Positions 35,936-46,470 of a stretch of 64,000 bases of DNA are shown here, in pieces. The stretch spans positions 1 to 64,000 of the forward strand of contig JAIGNY010004481.1 in assembly GCA_020152595.1 (NCBI GenBank), read 5' to 3'. A program made the position numbers and the translations under genes. This stretch comes from Chiridota heheva (lineage: Eukaryota; Echinodermata; Holothuroidea; Apodida; Chiridotidae). Within the stretch, counting starts at the first letter, position 1. Each line of letters opens with the position of its first letter. Below the pieces are notes generated by a model. That model made no database searches. It had not been told where the DNA came from and was given only the letters and a program-made list of their open reading frames with translations.

Positions 35936-36217
35936 TGACCAAAGAAAAGATACTTTAATTTCCCTTTGGGTGTCAAGTCATACCTTAAATACAAAGAGAA
36001 ACCGCTCCATACAAGTGCTTACAATTCTACGACTTTACAATCTGCATCTACGTCTTAAAGAGGACAAATCTCTTACTTAAGAAACCTTTACACACTACCC
36101 CCTCTCAGACCCTTGAGGTCAGGGGTTACAATACGAAAACAAGGCTTTAAAGATCCCAGTACGATCCGAGCATTCAATCAAAAGGCACCGTACAGTCCAT
36201 CATAAGGTAGAGTTCTT

Positions 36218-36341
36218 TCACTGCAAGGAGCAGGATTTCTCGTCAGCTCCGTTCTTTATCTTCTTGGAGCGTAGTCTCATCTTGGAGCGGTATTTTTCCA
36301 GGAAGGAGAGTTGTTTGGCATTGATGGCCCCGCGTCGTTTC
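36218..36341 (-). CDS. PTP4A: PTP4A/PRL protein tyrosine phosphatase, terminal coding exon
   Basis: The exon starts after the acceptor TTTTCCAG and encodes KRRGAINAKQLSFLEKYRSK, MRLRSKKIKNG and ADEKSCSLQ, then TGA at 36220-36218. This is the PRL C-terminus: the KRRGA-N-KQL block, a basic stretch and a CaaX box (CSLQ). CaaX prenylation anchors PRL proteins to plasma and endosomal membranes; Q at the end favours farnesyl transfer. The first base completes a codon split with the upstream exon (phase 2), giving NIREKRRGA across the join. Vertebrate PRLs usually end CCxQ with two cysteines; here only one cysteine is present and the basic tail is slightly longer. Confidence is high. Confidence 0.95.
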
Positions 36342-36723
36342 CTGGAAAATAACGAAATAAGAGACAATTGATTAGAAGAGTTCACTATAGGAGCTAGAGT
36401 GCATTAAGTTTCTCTTTCCAAAATCTGTATGAAATTCTTTAAAACTTCCTAAATCACGGTCTATTCCTGCTAGATTTTGATGAATTCTCTCAGTACATTC
36501 ATGGTTTTTATAAACAGCGTTTGCTAGCAATTTTGTTTTGCCTCGATATTATCACAAACCTTTGAACCAGTCCTGCAATACTTACTGTGACCATTTAAAA
36601 TGCTGAAATTGTATTCACTTGGTTGGAAATGTGACCTGAGGTCATCAGACCGCATAGCAACCTCCTGCATTCACCCCGCATTGGAGTAAAAACAAAGCAA
36701 TCAGCTGTGTTTGTTTAACATAC

Positions 36724-36905
36724 ATCCGTTGTGTAGTGGTTAATGCTTTGTCCTCTCACCCGCACATCCCGGGTTCAAATCCCCGTGGGTCTGCAACCAG
36801 TGAGTTCACAACTGGTTATCAAAGGCCGTGGCCGTCTTGATATAATGTCCAGCACTGGATGCTTTTGGGACGTTAAACCTTGCTATGCTATGCTACATGC
36901 CATAT
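36724..36905 (+). mobile_element. tRNA-derived SINE, family B
   Basis: Starts CCGTTGTGTAGTGGTTAATG with an A box (TGTGTAGTGGTT) and a perfect B box GGGTTCAAATCC at 36771-36782. The block CACAACTGGTTATCAAAGGC at 36807 is shared with family A SINEs although the tRNA heads differ. A GGGACGTTAAACCTTGC 3' part ends in short TATGC repeats. Confidence 0.85.
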
Positions 36906-37035
36906 GTACCGCACACAGTAAACGCATACGGACTTGCCCACGTGTATCACGCAAAGGTTTGATTACACTCCAGCAAATGACGTCATCTCCCGGATGTGAC
37001 ATGGCACCGACCAAGTGAATATCTTTCTTCATATA

Positions 37036-37960
37036 CATGTCAATCTAAATCTCATTAAGGCACAAGCCCAATAGATAATTTCCTACCAACGCAACACTGC
37101 ACCTAATAAAGCTTCTCAGCGCTTACATCAAAATGCCACTTCCTGTTCGTTGCACCACTTCAGAGACAAACACTAATGGCAAGGACAAGGCGACGACGAC
37201 GACGAGTGAACACACAATTACAATGACGGGGTGGTTGCTGCGTATTGGGTTATGATAGTAACAATGCTATCACGAAACGCTTAATACGACCCGGACAAGA
37301 ACACAGGTACGACGTATGGACAGACATAACATCGACAACCAAGTCAATGTCCACGGCCTTCGATAACCAGTTGTGGCACACTGGCGTGTCTATCCAACCC
37401 AGGCTTGAACCCAGGGCCTCATGGTCTGTAGACAGGTATGATAACCGCTACACCACAGTAGGTAGATGACAAGGACGATGCATGGCTTCACATTTATATC
37501 AAGAAATATTCCTTTGACTTTTCATTGAGGCATTTATATTGATAAAGGGATACTGAAGAAACAAAATGCTGAGAATTCATGTTGATAACTTAATTCAAAG
37601 ATCTCACCAGTGAGTTGAGAAGTGACGCGTGCAGTGTACGGTGTAATGTTGTGATTGCATTTCCAAGACATTTTCAAAAATATATTTCTATGATTTTTGT
37701 TGTCAATTTCCTCAACTTAAAGCTTGTTAGACTATAAGGCACAATTCAATACATACTGTAACTTCCTAGTAACTCAACACTGTACCTAACAAACCTTATT
37801 TGCTTCTCAGTGCTTATTTAGAAATGTCACTTTCTGTTCTTTGAAACATTTCAGACAAACACTAATGGCAAGGATGATGCATGACTTCACAGCTATTTAA
37901 AGGAATATTTCTTTAAATAGAACCTACTGCATGTCTAAATCCTGTTTTAAGATTTTTTTG
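37036..37960. repeat. Diverged tandem duplication; first copy split by a SINE
   Basis: Segment 1 (37050-37186 plus 37470-37690) and segment 2 (37738-37960) share AAGGCACAA, CTTCTCAGCGCTTA-type text, CACTAATGGCAAGGA and GATGCATGGCTTCACA. Segment 2 is uninterrupted, and so records the empty site of the SINE. Confidence 0.8.
37187..37468 (-). mobile_element. tRNA-derived SINE, family A, copy 2
   Basis: Same structure as the copy at 7529-7802: A box TGGTGTAGCGG, B box GGGTTCAAGCC, core AACTGGTTATCGAAGGCC, GTCGTCGTC end, minus orientation. CAAGGAC on both sides (37180-37186 and 37470-37476) is the likely target duplication, supported by the empty paralogue at 37870. Confidence 0.88.
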
Positions 37961-37999
37961 GCAATAAGAAATATTGGATCAGGAAAACTTATATATGGT

Positions 38000-38460
38000 T
38001 GGTTTGGTTTGTTGATGTTTAACAGCACTGCGACAGTCAGAGTCAAATGTGCCAAGAAGGTGTTAATAAATAATGGTGTAAGAGTTAGGATAGTGAGGAG
38101 ATGGAAGGTAGAGTCAAATGTGCCAAGAGGGTGTTAACAAATTATGGTGTAAGAGTTAGTATAGTGAGGAGATAAAAGGTTTGTAAGGGAGAAAAGGGGG
38201 AAAAGCAGAAAGAAAAAAAAGGATGTAAGTAAGGTTAGGTATAGAAAGGGAGGGGGAGGGGGGAGTTAAATGTGGTGGAAGAGGTTGTTGTTTCGAAGGA
38301 AGGTGATGATGTTTGAGGAAGAATTGTTTTCGAAAAGGTCCGAGATTAAGGAGAGTGAGGAGAGAAGAGATCTGGAGTTCTGGTATAAGGGGCAGGTTAC
38401 AAAGATATGCTTGATTCATAAATCATCTCATTTGCACATGCCAATAAATTTCACACACTT
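38000..38460 (-). mobile_element. LINE 3' end with zinc-knuckle-like C-terminus
   Basis: On the minus strand 38445-38270 translates to IKHIFVTCPLYQNSRS, then LFENNSSSNIITFLRNNNLF, the usual H-x-x-x-x-CP-x-Y-x-x-x-R and terminal pattern of several LINE ORF2 proteins. It is followed by a 3' UTR ending GTGCTGTTAAACATCAACAA. An 82-bp segment of the UTR (AGAGTCAAATGTGCCAAG...) is duplicated at 38038 and 38112. Confidence 0.75.
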
Positions 38461-38485
38461 TTGATTTGCTATAATTTAGAAACTA

Positions 38486-38981
38486 TTAAAGGATTAGTTC
38501 GGTGGTCAAGTGTGTCCTTCTTATATGAACAAGGACTTCAAAAGAAACAAAAAGCTAAAGAAAGCGTTCAAAAATCTTATGCCGTTAAGGAGATATTCAA
38601 GTTCAAACCTCTGTCTTGTCTGTGTAGAAATGACTGGTGTAGTAAGTCTACTATGACAAGGTGGCATCTTCATCCTCACATGCTTAACAATTGTTAATGT
38701 AATTTTAAATAAAGTTTTATTTAATTTGTTCACTATTTAAATTATATTTCATAAAACTTTCTTCAGGTGGTATATTATAAATACCCTTCAGATTCAGTTA
38801 AACACCTTTTTTTGACAAATCCATGGTTTTTAGGCCACAAAATCGCAGGACAAAATATGATAGACTACATAAAGACTGAGGATTGTGAGGCTATGACATC
38901 ACAACTAGTCTGATTTCAGTCATTTCTACACAAATGAGATATACAAGATAGGCTTATTTGACCACTGAACTAATCCCTTAA
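38486..38981. mobile_element. TTAA-flanked MITE, family TTAA-2, full copy
   Basis: TTAA at 38486-38489 and 38978-38981 bracket inverted ends AGGATTAGTTCGGTGGTCAA and (reverse) GGGATTAGTTCAGTGGTCAA. Related copies are at 40639-41190, 45880-46225, 51517-51660 and 55630-55810. TTAA target use points to a piggyBac- or Kolobok-type transposase; which one is inference. Confidence 0.85.
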
Positions 38982-39049
38982 CGGAATAGGATTTTTGAAT
39001 GTTTTCTTCAGCATTTTGTTTCTATTGAAGTCCTCTTTCATATACACAG

Positions 39050-39452
39050 TTTTTAGATGTTGAGCCTGAGGGAGGGAGAGGCTTTTTCACAATGGAAATG
39101 CCATTCTATCCATTGGTGATACACAGTTTTTAGATATTAGGGGAGCGGGGAGGGGGAGAATTTGTCCACAATGGAAACGTCATGATATCCACTGGTAATA
39201 CACAGTTTTTAGATATTGGAGGTGGGGGAGAGAATTTGTCCACAATGGAAACGTCATGCTATCCATTGGTGATACACAGTTTTTAGATATTTGGGGTGGG
39301 GTGGGGGGCCCACAATGGAAACGTCATGCTATCCATTGGTGATACACAGTTTTTAGATATTAGGGGTGGAGGGGGAGAATTTGTCCACAATGGAAACTTC
39401 ATGCTATTCATTGGTGATACACAGTTTTTAGATATTGGAGGGGGGGGGACTT
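39050..39452. repeat. About 72-bp minisatellite, about 6 copies, in PTP4A intron
   Basis: Each unit contains GATACACAGTTTTTAGATAT, a G-rich variable part, GAATTTGTCCACAATGGAAA and CGTCATGCTATCCATTGGT. The G-rich part varies in length and one unit lacks GAATTTGT. Confidence 0.93.
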
Positions 39453-39657
39453 TTTTCTTCTTCAAAATTCAATTCAAAGTCTTACTGCCAACAGTGCCAA
39501 GAAAAAACTTGGCAGCTCAAGCCCTACAATTGCTCCAGTATTATCAATCTCAAGTCCACAATTCTTAGTGAAAGTTGTTAGCAATCCAAGAAAAATGTAA
39601 TTATACCAAATATCCTAACCTTTAAACCCAGTCCACCAACCACAAAGTGATACTTAC

Positions 39658-39863
39658 TCTCTGATATTTGATACAGCATCCTCATAGGCCATTCCTGCCT
39701 CCATCAACGCCAGGGCAACCAACAGGGGAGCCCGACCAAGCCCTGCCATGCAATGAACAGCCACGCAACTGTCTGGGGTTTCGTAAAACCTCTTCCTTAA
39801 GAGAGCAATCCACATGTCAATTATTTCCGCTGGAGGCACGCCACCGTCATCAAACACCCAGTC
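39658..39863 (-). CDS. PTP4A: PTP4A/PRL protein tyrosine phosphatase, catalytic exon
   Basis: The 206-bp exon lies between the acceptor TTTCTGCAG and the donor GTAAGTAT. It encodes [11 protein letters not shown] with the general-acid Asp loop (W-x-F-D-D), then a helix, then [20 protein letters not shown], which is the P-loop CX5R of the PRL family with the catalytic Cys, the Arg, and the family-specific A after R instead of S/T. It ends [12 protein letters not shown]. PRLs are small (about 170 residues) dual-specificity-like phosphatases that also bind CNNM magnesium transporters. This exon would supply about residues 70-138. The 5' coding exons (start to VL before DW) were not found on the minus strand upstream; they may lie far off or have been missed. 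Confidence 0.97.
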
Positions 39864-39967
39864 CTGCAGAAAGAAAGAAGAAAAAAAAATCAATATAAAG
39901 TATGTCCTACAACTATGGTCAACAACTAATTTGTGACATACTTAAAGATTAATGTCAAGGCGGAGTA

Positions 39968-40082
39968 TTTATATGCGTATTTAATGCACTGGAAAAGGGA
40001 CACAAGTACAATGGCCCCACTATAGGTAGGTCTTTTGCGAGTGCAAAAGTCCTTTGAATAGTGCATTAAATATGCATAGAAA
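39968..40082. mobile_element. Short foldback element
   Basis: Inverted ends TATGCGTATTTAATGCACT (39974) and AGTGCATTAAATATGCATA (to 40079) with CTTTT/AAAAG pairs inside and a 50-60-bp centre. It resembles the foldback at 58312-58432 in size and layout, not in sequence. Confidence 0.65.
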
Positions 40083-40141
40083 CACAATGCCAAAACATTA
40101 ATCTTTTTATAAAATTTCAGTTTTAGATTGTTTAAGATGCA

Positions 40142-40173
<32 letters not shown>

Positions 40174-40257
40174 TGATGCGAGAAAAGTTTACGTATATAT
40201 ATTTTTGGCTTTATTAAGAAATTCACCTGTTGTAAAACTGGAATAAAGCAAATAATC

Positions 40258-40449
40258 AAGGAAGTGCATTAACGGGAATAAATGCATGGGTCATGCAAGG
40301 AAGTGCATTAACGGGAATTAATGCATGGGTCATGCAAGGAAGTGCATTAACGGGAATTAATGCATGGGTCATGCAAGGAAGTGCATTAACGGGAATTAAT
40401 GCATGGGTCATGCAAGGAAGTGCATTAACGGGAATTAATGCATGGGTCA
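40258..40449. repeat. 39-bp tandem repeat, 5 copies
   Basis: Unit AAGGAAGTGCATTAACGGGA followed by ATTAATGCATGGGTCATGC; copies are almost identical (first has GGGAATAAATG). The part GCATTAACGGGAATTAATGC is an inverted repeat. Confidence 0.96.
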
Positions 40450-40638
40450 AGTCAATGCAAAAACTTCAGAAAGCTTTTATCAAATTGATTCAAGTTCTAC
40501 TATCAATAATTTATTGCAAAAGAGCAAAATCTCTCGTAAGACCTGTAAGCATCTGAAGCGGGCTAGCGGCTATTGCTGATTAGAGCACTGATCTGTATTT
40601 ACTTCAAAAAAGAGAAAATATGCATTGTCATGTCTTCC

Positions 40639-41190
40639 TAAAGGATTAGTTCAGTGGTCAAGCATGTCTATCTTATATGAATAAGGACTTCCAAAGAAAC
40701 AAAATGCTGAAGAACACATTCAAAAATCCTTATCCAAATGGTCAAAGCGTTCAAAAAACTTATTTTGTTAAGGAGATATTAAAGTTTAAAGTTCTGTCTT
40801 ATCTGTGTAGAAATGACTGGAGTAGTAAGTCTACTGTAAAAAGTTAACATCTTCATCCTCACATTTATCTACCTACTGTGGTGTAGCGGTTATAATACAT
40901 GTCTACAGACCACGAGGTCCTGGGTTCAAGCCTGGGTTGGGTAGACACGCTAGTGCACCACAACTGGTTATCAAAGGCCGTGGACATTGACTTGGTTGTC
41001 GATCTTATGTCTGTCCGTACGTCGTACTCGTCCGGGTCATATTGAGCGTTTCGTGATAGCATTGTTACTATCATAAGCGATTACGCAGGTGACAACCCTG
41101 TCATTGTAATTGTGTGTTCACTCGTCGTCGTCCTCCTCACATTCTTAACAATTGTTAATGTATTTCATTTAAAGAAAGCTTATTATCTCA
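40639..41190 (+). mobile_element. MITE family TTAA-2 copy, split by a SINE
   Basis: Left part AAAGGATTAGTTCAGTGGTC to CATCTTCATCCTCACATT (40865), and right part CTTAACAATTGTTAATGTAT from 41144, match 38488-38705 of the uninterrupted copy. The SINE occupies the gap. Confidence 0.85.
40866..41133 (+). mobile_element. tRNA-derived SINE, family A, copy 3, nested in a MITE
   Basis: Plus-strand copy with A box TGGTGTAGCGG, B box GGGTTCAAGCC and core CACAACTGGTTATCAAAGGC (40959). Perfect 10-bp target duplication TCCTCACATT at 40856-40865 and 41134-41143. Confidence 0.93.
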
Positions 41191-43264
41191 TCACCCACAT
41201 ATACATATATGTGGGGGTGGAATATTGTAGTCACTTTGCTGTATAGGCAAATAACTGCCTGTAGTACATCCTACACTACATGGCCACCCCCTTGAAAGTA
41301 GGGGGCTGGTGGGTCTCATATGATGACCTCATATAAGGAAGGCGTTAGGGGTCATAGGTGTTTGGAACGAGACAAAATTTGGTGATTTTTTGGTCAGTCT
41401 GTAAGTCTGTGCATTTGTGTGTGTGTGCATATGCAACAATTTTGTGTTTTTTATAACTCAAAAACTACATTATACACAGAATCAAAATTGGTGGGCTAAG
41501 CTTGCATGGTCTATTGGTTTTGTAAGTAAAACCGGTTTCGCGTAACCGCGGTTTCGGTCTGATTCATGTTTTATATATCAAAAAAACGAAAAACCAAAAG
41601 TACCGGAAACTGGCTAATATTTCCATGACTACAACAACGGTACCTTTATTTCTTTATAATCCCTTGTATCATATTTTCGAAAGTTTTTAAGTTTGAATCT
41701 GGAGAGAACCGTCGCTATAAATAGCATAATTTAGAGGAGAGAAATTGCATGATCGTTATGGAATAACACTGTGCAAAATGAAGATAAATTATCCCGTGCT
41801 ATCAGTATCACACACCTGGAAGCTGGTATATGATTCACAATTAGATCTCAAGAGAAAATGACCATTCATCCCTCAAAAAGTGTTTATTCCTTCACGATCT
41901 TCATGTGTAAAATATACTTTTGAACAAGTTCTGGTCAACTTAAAAAGAACAAAAAAATTCTTGCGTTTTGTTTTCAAAAATGTCTTGTTCCCCTGTAATT
42001 ATGTTTACTCATAACATTATTAGCGATGGAATCTTCCTTTCCAATCATGTGTTGTATGTAATTGACCCAAAGGCACGTCTGATTCGCTTGGGGGTACAAG
42101 CTCAAATGATTTCATTGGTTCGAAGTGGAGCAAGTATATATATATTTTTTGCGGACGCTCTAGGTGATAGCCTGTTGGTATGCATCAATAAATAATACTA
42201 TATCTGCACTCCGCTCTGCATATCGTTGCACAAGTAGAAAGAACAAACAGAATATTAAAATACAAATGTGTTTTGCCGTTGGATACAATTCTGAGTGACC
42301 AAAAATACTGCTTATCATTGTTAACTGTTTCAAATTAATGTAGAACTAAAAAAATTATCTTCAGAGTACCGAAAAATTGATTTTACTTGGGTGCGGAACC
42401 TATGATTACAGGTAATACAGTTTTATTTTTTTCATTTTTGATGAAGAAAATACAAATTTGGTGGGAAGTGGGAAACTACTTTTCATTAGCAGGCATTTTC
42501 TTCTCTGCCTTATTACACTCCCGTTCGCACAATTTCATAACACATTGACGAAGGTGAATACCATATAAGGCTATGGCGGGATCCTTTGGTGGCTCAAGTA
42601 TAATAGAAAATGCCACCGTGACACACAAATGGGGTCAATTTAATGTAAAAGCTTAGCAAGAATGATTATTAAACTTGAAAAATAAGAGAGAGGTATGCAT
42701 AATTAATGTTTTGTTTTGTTTTGGGAGGGAGGGGGGGGGGGGAGGGGGGGTGGGTTGAACTATATATTTTTTTTCAACAGGAGCCATAGCCTGGCCATGG
42801 TTAATGTTTAAAAGAAATGTTCAGTATCAAGTGGGTGGGATCCCAACTGTATTATAACAATTTACTGCCGTAGGCTATATGTGCATATTATATGCAAATC
42901 AAAGAAATATTGAGTATCAAGTGGGTGGAATTTCAATTCCGGTGTCAGATTTTCCCGCCGCAGGCTATATGCAAATCAGCAACAATTGTACTGCATGATC
43001 AAGTATACGATGGCTGGCATCACATCGTAAGATGATGCATTTAGAGGCTTAATTTGTATATGTTTTACAATTATCCGACAAACTTCTTTTCTTTTTACAT
43101 GAAATAAAATTGAAATTATGACTATGAATAGAAATCGTGAGCAAATAAGGGCATATAGATGGCCTGTCGACACAGCCTTTTTCATAACTTTTTTACGTGA
43201 CTGGCTTGGGACATCGGGAACTGTTTAATGCCTTTCAGACCTAGACTGACAAAGGGGTAAAATC
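41191..43264. other. Unassigned DNA
   Basis: No gene supported. A 10-bp-arm hairpin (CCCACATATA / TATATGTGGG) is at 41194-41215, a G-run at 42723-42750, and two related phrases (GAAATATTGAGTATCAAGTGGG-type followed by GCCGYAGGCTATATG) at 42817-42892 and 42903-42975 form a diverged duplication. Confidence 0.45.
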
Positions 43265-43780
43265 GGCAACATTATTCAACTTCTGCCAAATTTTCATGAT
43301 TTTTAAGGAAATCTTTGTCAATTTTGGGGAAATCTTTATTTTTTGGGGAAATTTCCTTCATTTTCATTTAATCAAAGAGCTTGAAGCTCTTTGGTGAAAT
43401 CTTCTTCAATGTCCGGGAACTTTTTTTCAATTTCCAGGAAAATTCTTCACTTTCCAGTTCAGCAAGCTGTTAAATTGAGAAAATGTCAGGAAGTTTTGCA
43501 AAAATCAAACAAAATTTTGAACAATTTTACTCATAAAATTTCGAACAATTTGACTCATTGTCCTCCCAATTTTATGTTAATAATTTTACTTTCATCGAAT
43601 AAAGCATGTATGCAACTGGGAAATAGAACCCCTTTCGAGGAGCCCTAACTCCTACGCCTCTATCCTCCCTAATCTGAAAACAGCATTCAGTATTTGTTTG
43701 TTTTTTTGGGGGGAGGTGCTTAAGCCCCCTAAAAAAAAAAAGCTAGACACACACCCTTAAAGATAAAAAAGTTATGTAGG
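43265..43780. repeat. Dispersed repeat rich in TTTCCAGGAAA, copy 3
   Basis: Contains AATTTCCAGGAAAATTCTTC, then AAGCATGTATGCAACTGGGA and AGCCCCCTAAAAA, as in 9330-9680. See that entry. Confidence 0.5.
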
Positions 43781-43807
43781 TTTTAATTTATTCATTATAA
43801 AATAGTT

Positions 43808-44240
43808 TGTTTGTTTGATGATGGCTCAACGGCACCACAACAGAAAGGGTCGAATTGTGCCCGAGAGGTTAGATTCCAGAGGTAGGAAGAAAAAAAAAAT
43901 AAGTGTGAGATTGAGAAAAACACGAGAACTAAAAAGCCAGAAAGCTGGGATCCAGAGAGGAAGTGCATGGGTGAAAAAAGGGGCAAAAGTAGAGGGAAGG
44001 GGGTTGGAGAGGACTAAATATGGTTGTAGAGGGAACCATGATGAAGGAAGGAAATACAGTAATTTTATCCGGAGGGTTTTTCTGGAAGGGCTGGGCTATT
44101 GAGTTGTGGGGAGTGAGGGAAGCTCTGGGAAAGTTGTACAGGGGCAAGCAAGGAGGACGTGGTGGACTGTGAGGGTGCAATGGCAATTGGTGCAGAGGGT
44201 GAAAGGGGGGAAGCCAATGAGGTATTATAAAATACAATAA
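43808..44240 (-). mobile_element. LINE 3' end with zinc-knuckle-like C-terminus
   Basis: Minus-strand translation from 44210 reads TFTLCTNCHCTLTVHHVLLA followed by CPCTTFPELP: the C-x2-C...LTV-x-H-x-LL-x-C-P signature at the end of many LINE ORF2 proteins. Downstream lies the 3' UTR ending GGTGCCGTTGAGCCATCATC, homologous to those at 31555, 38005 and 57570. Confidence 0.75.
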
Positions 44241-44829
44241 ATACAATAAACATAGACAATCTGCAACTTGGTTCTCCTGAAATAAATTCTACCCACGCCG
44301 AATTTGACAGGTTGCAAGATTACAGTGTACGTGATGGACGCTAAAAATTTCTTAACCTGTTAACTTAGCTCTTTAAGTTTCAAAACCGCATCCGGTGTAG
44401 TCAACATTAGCCACTGCATATACAAGTACTGCAAGTATTGTCTAACATGTAGTGCCTCAGGCTACTGAGTGAGGCATTTATTTTACTACATCCTGTGAGA
44501 CTAGCCTCGTTCATTTCAAATTTCAAATAATATTATTCTCTTTCACTATCTCTTTGACTCTTCAAAAAAAAAATTGTGTAATAAAAAAATTCTATTATGT
44601 TTCTGAAACAGAAAAAATGTCTAAATAATACCATTCTTCATATCACTTTTTAGACCTGGCTATTAAAATATCAAATTTGCAGCGGAAGTTTTCGTCTACA
44701 TTCCTCAAGGTTGCCAATTAACATGATTTTTGCGAGAAAAAAACAACTTCATGAATTTCTTAATTAGCGTTGCTAAAATTGACTGTAGCAAAGTAACCAT
44801 TAAAACACAATCTTCAATAAATAGCACTT

Positions 44830-45060
44830 AATTTAAAATCCATATTCTCTTCATTTGATAAAATTTAGAATTAAACAGCTTCTATTTTCAAAATGGATTT
44901 CTATTGTCAAAAAAAGACCTTTATAAAAATACAAAAAAAAAGGAGTATAATGGTAATGTGAAAGCTTTATTCCAGTCCATTTTGACAATAGAAATCCATT
45001 TTGAAAATGGAAGCAGTTTATACTTCTCAATTAAAAGATGGTGGATTTTGAGCATGGAGT
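44830..45060. mobile_element. Foldback element with perfect 29-bp arms
   Basis: Bases 44884-44912 and 44980-45008 are exact reverse complements (left arm begins ATTTTCAAAATGGATTTCTA). The loop is 67 bases. Outside the perfect part the arms continue with a few mismatches and indels (AAACAGCTTCT versus AAACTGCTTCC, then AAAATCCA), for roughly 65 bases each side. Confidence 0.85.
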
Positions 45061-45815
45061 TTACAATACTAGACCTGTCTCGTCCTGAGACCCACGACAG
45101 AAAAGTACGAGACCTATACCAACTCTATGTAGTACTATGATACCTTGGTACATGAATATGTGTTCCCGTAGACTCTAGGGTCAAAAGGTCAACGAGCTAT
45201 TGACCATTTTATCCTATAGTTAAGGAATGGTAAGTGTGACGTAAGCTTGAATGTGTTATACAGTAGGATACGATAAATGTGACAAATTTCAGTTGTTTCA
45301 GTGATTAGGGTCAAGGGTCAAGTATGTGATCTTAGGAGGGGGTAATTATATACTACTTTGTACATTTTTGTGCCACTTTGAATTCCTAAAGTGCAAGAAC
45401 TATACCAATCCAATGTTTGTATCATGATATTGTGGTACAAGAACTTGTGTCCCATAAACTCTGAGGTCAAAACTTCAAAGGTCACAGACCTATTGACATC
45501 TTTTAACCATTCCCCCCCCCTCTCCCTCCCATAGTGATCTAAGCAAGGGTGGTGTCATATAGTAGGGTAAGATAAATGCCAAAAAATTTCAAATGTTGTT
45601 TTGGTGATTAGGGTCAAAAGGTCAAATGTGCAATTTTAGGGGGTAATCATGTAGTAATTTGTACAATTTATAACCACTTAAGACTCAGAGGGCAAGATCT
45701 GTACCAACCCTGTGTTGTACCATGATACCTTGCTACATGAACTTGTGTCCTGTAAATCTGGGGTCACATGGTCAAAAGTCACAGAGCTACAGTAACCCTG
45801 TTAGCTATTTCACCC
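45061..45815. repeat. Degenerate tandem repeat, about 300-bp period, 2.5 copies
   Basis: CAAGAACTATACCAATCCAAT-like text at about 45105, 45405 and 45695 is followed each time by ATGATACCTTGGTACATGAA, TGTGTCCC, GGTCAAAAGGTCAAAG, and GTAGGGTAAGATAAATG and GATTAGGGTCAAAAGGTCAA. Confidence 0.85.
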
Positions 45816-45879
45816 ACTATGCTGTACGCATAATGGGACGAGATCAGCAACTACGTGGATTGCTTTCTTGTTTGATTTG

Positions 45880-46225
45880 TTCACTATTTAAAACATTTTC
45901 CCTTGAACTTTCTTCAGGTGGTATATTATAAATACCCTTCCTAGATTCAGTTTTACTACTTTTTTGACAAATCCCATGATTAGTAAGCTACAAAATTGCA
46001 GAACAAAATATGATAGAATACATACAGACTTTAAGTAATCTGAAGCTATGACATCACAACCAGTCTGATTTCAGTTGTTTGTACACAAATCATACAAAAC
46101 TTTATTAAAATTAGATATCTCTGTAACAGAATACAAAATTTGAATGCTTTCTTCATTATTTTGTTTCTTTTGAAGTCTTCTTTCATAAAAGATGGGCATG
46201 CTTGACCACTGAACTAAGCCTTTAA
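45880..46225. mobile_element. MITE family TTAA-2, partial copy
   Basis: Shares CTTTCTTCAGGTGGTATATT, GCTATGACATCACAAC and the end TTGACCACTGAACTAAGCC-TTTAA with the copy at 38486-38981. The left end is missing. Confidence 0.8.
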
Positions 46226-46470
46226 TGTACTAGCAACAGTGCTGCTGGCTATGATGTACCTCCTGTGCATTACATGAACATGAACTGCAGGCCGACGGCA
46301 ACATGCGGCTATAATCAGAAGAGTGACTTACACCCACATGTCACAGGCAAGCAAATAAATCTCATCCCCTCTCTGTAACAGCGAGAAAGTTGAACATGTA
46401 GACAGTCATCCTCAAGTAGCAAATACAGGCTAATCAAAGTTCAGGAAATGTCATACGGAGCAAATTTACA

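Larger units (their letters stand above)
36342..39657 (-). other. PTP4A: PTP4A intron, loaded with mobile elements
   Basis: GT-AG intron of about 3.3 kb, phase 2. It contains a plus-strand SINE (36724), a minus-strand SINE A inside a duplicated segment (37187), a LINE 3' end (38000), a TTAA MITE (38486) and a 72-bp minisatellite (39050). Nothing suggests an alternative exon. Confidence 0.9.

Noticed and set aside
36721-36790. Free-standing tRNA gene
   Set aside because: B box is perfect but the downstream core is shared with other SINEs; no cloverleaf could be completed.
41968-42195. 75-codon open frame with hydrophobic stretches as a possible exon
   Set aside because: No recognisable family, no clear splice sites, no support beyond being open.
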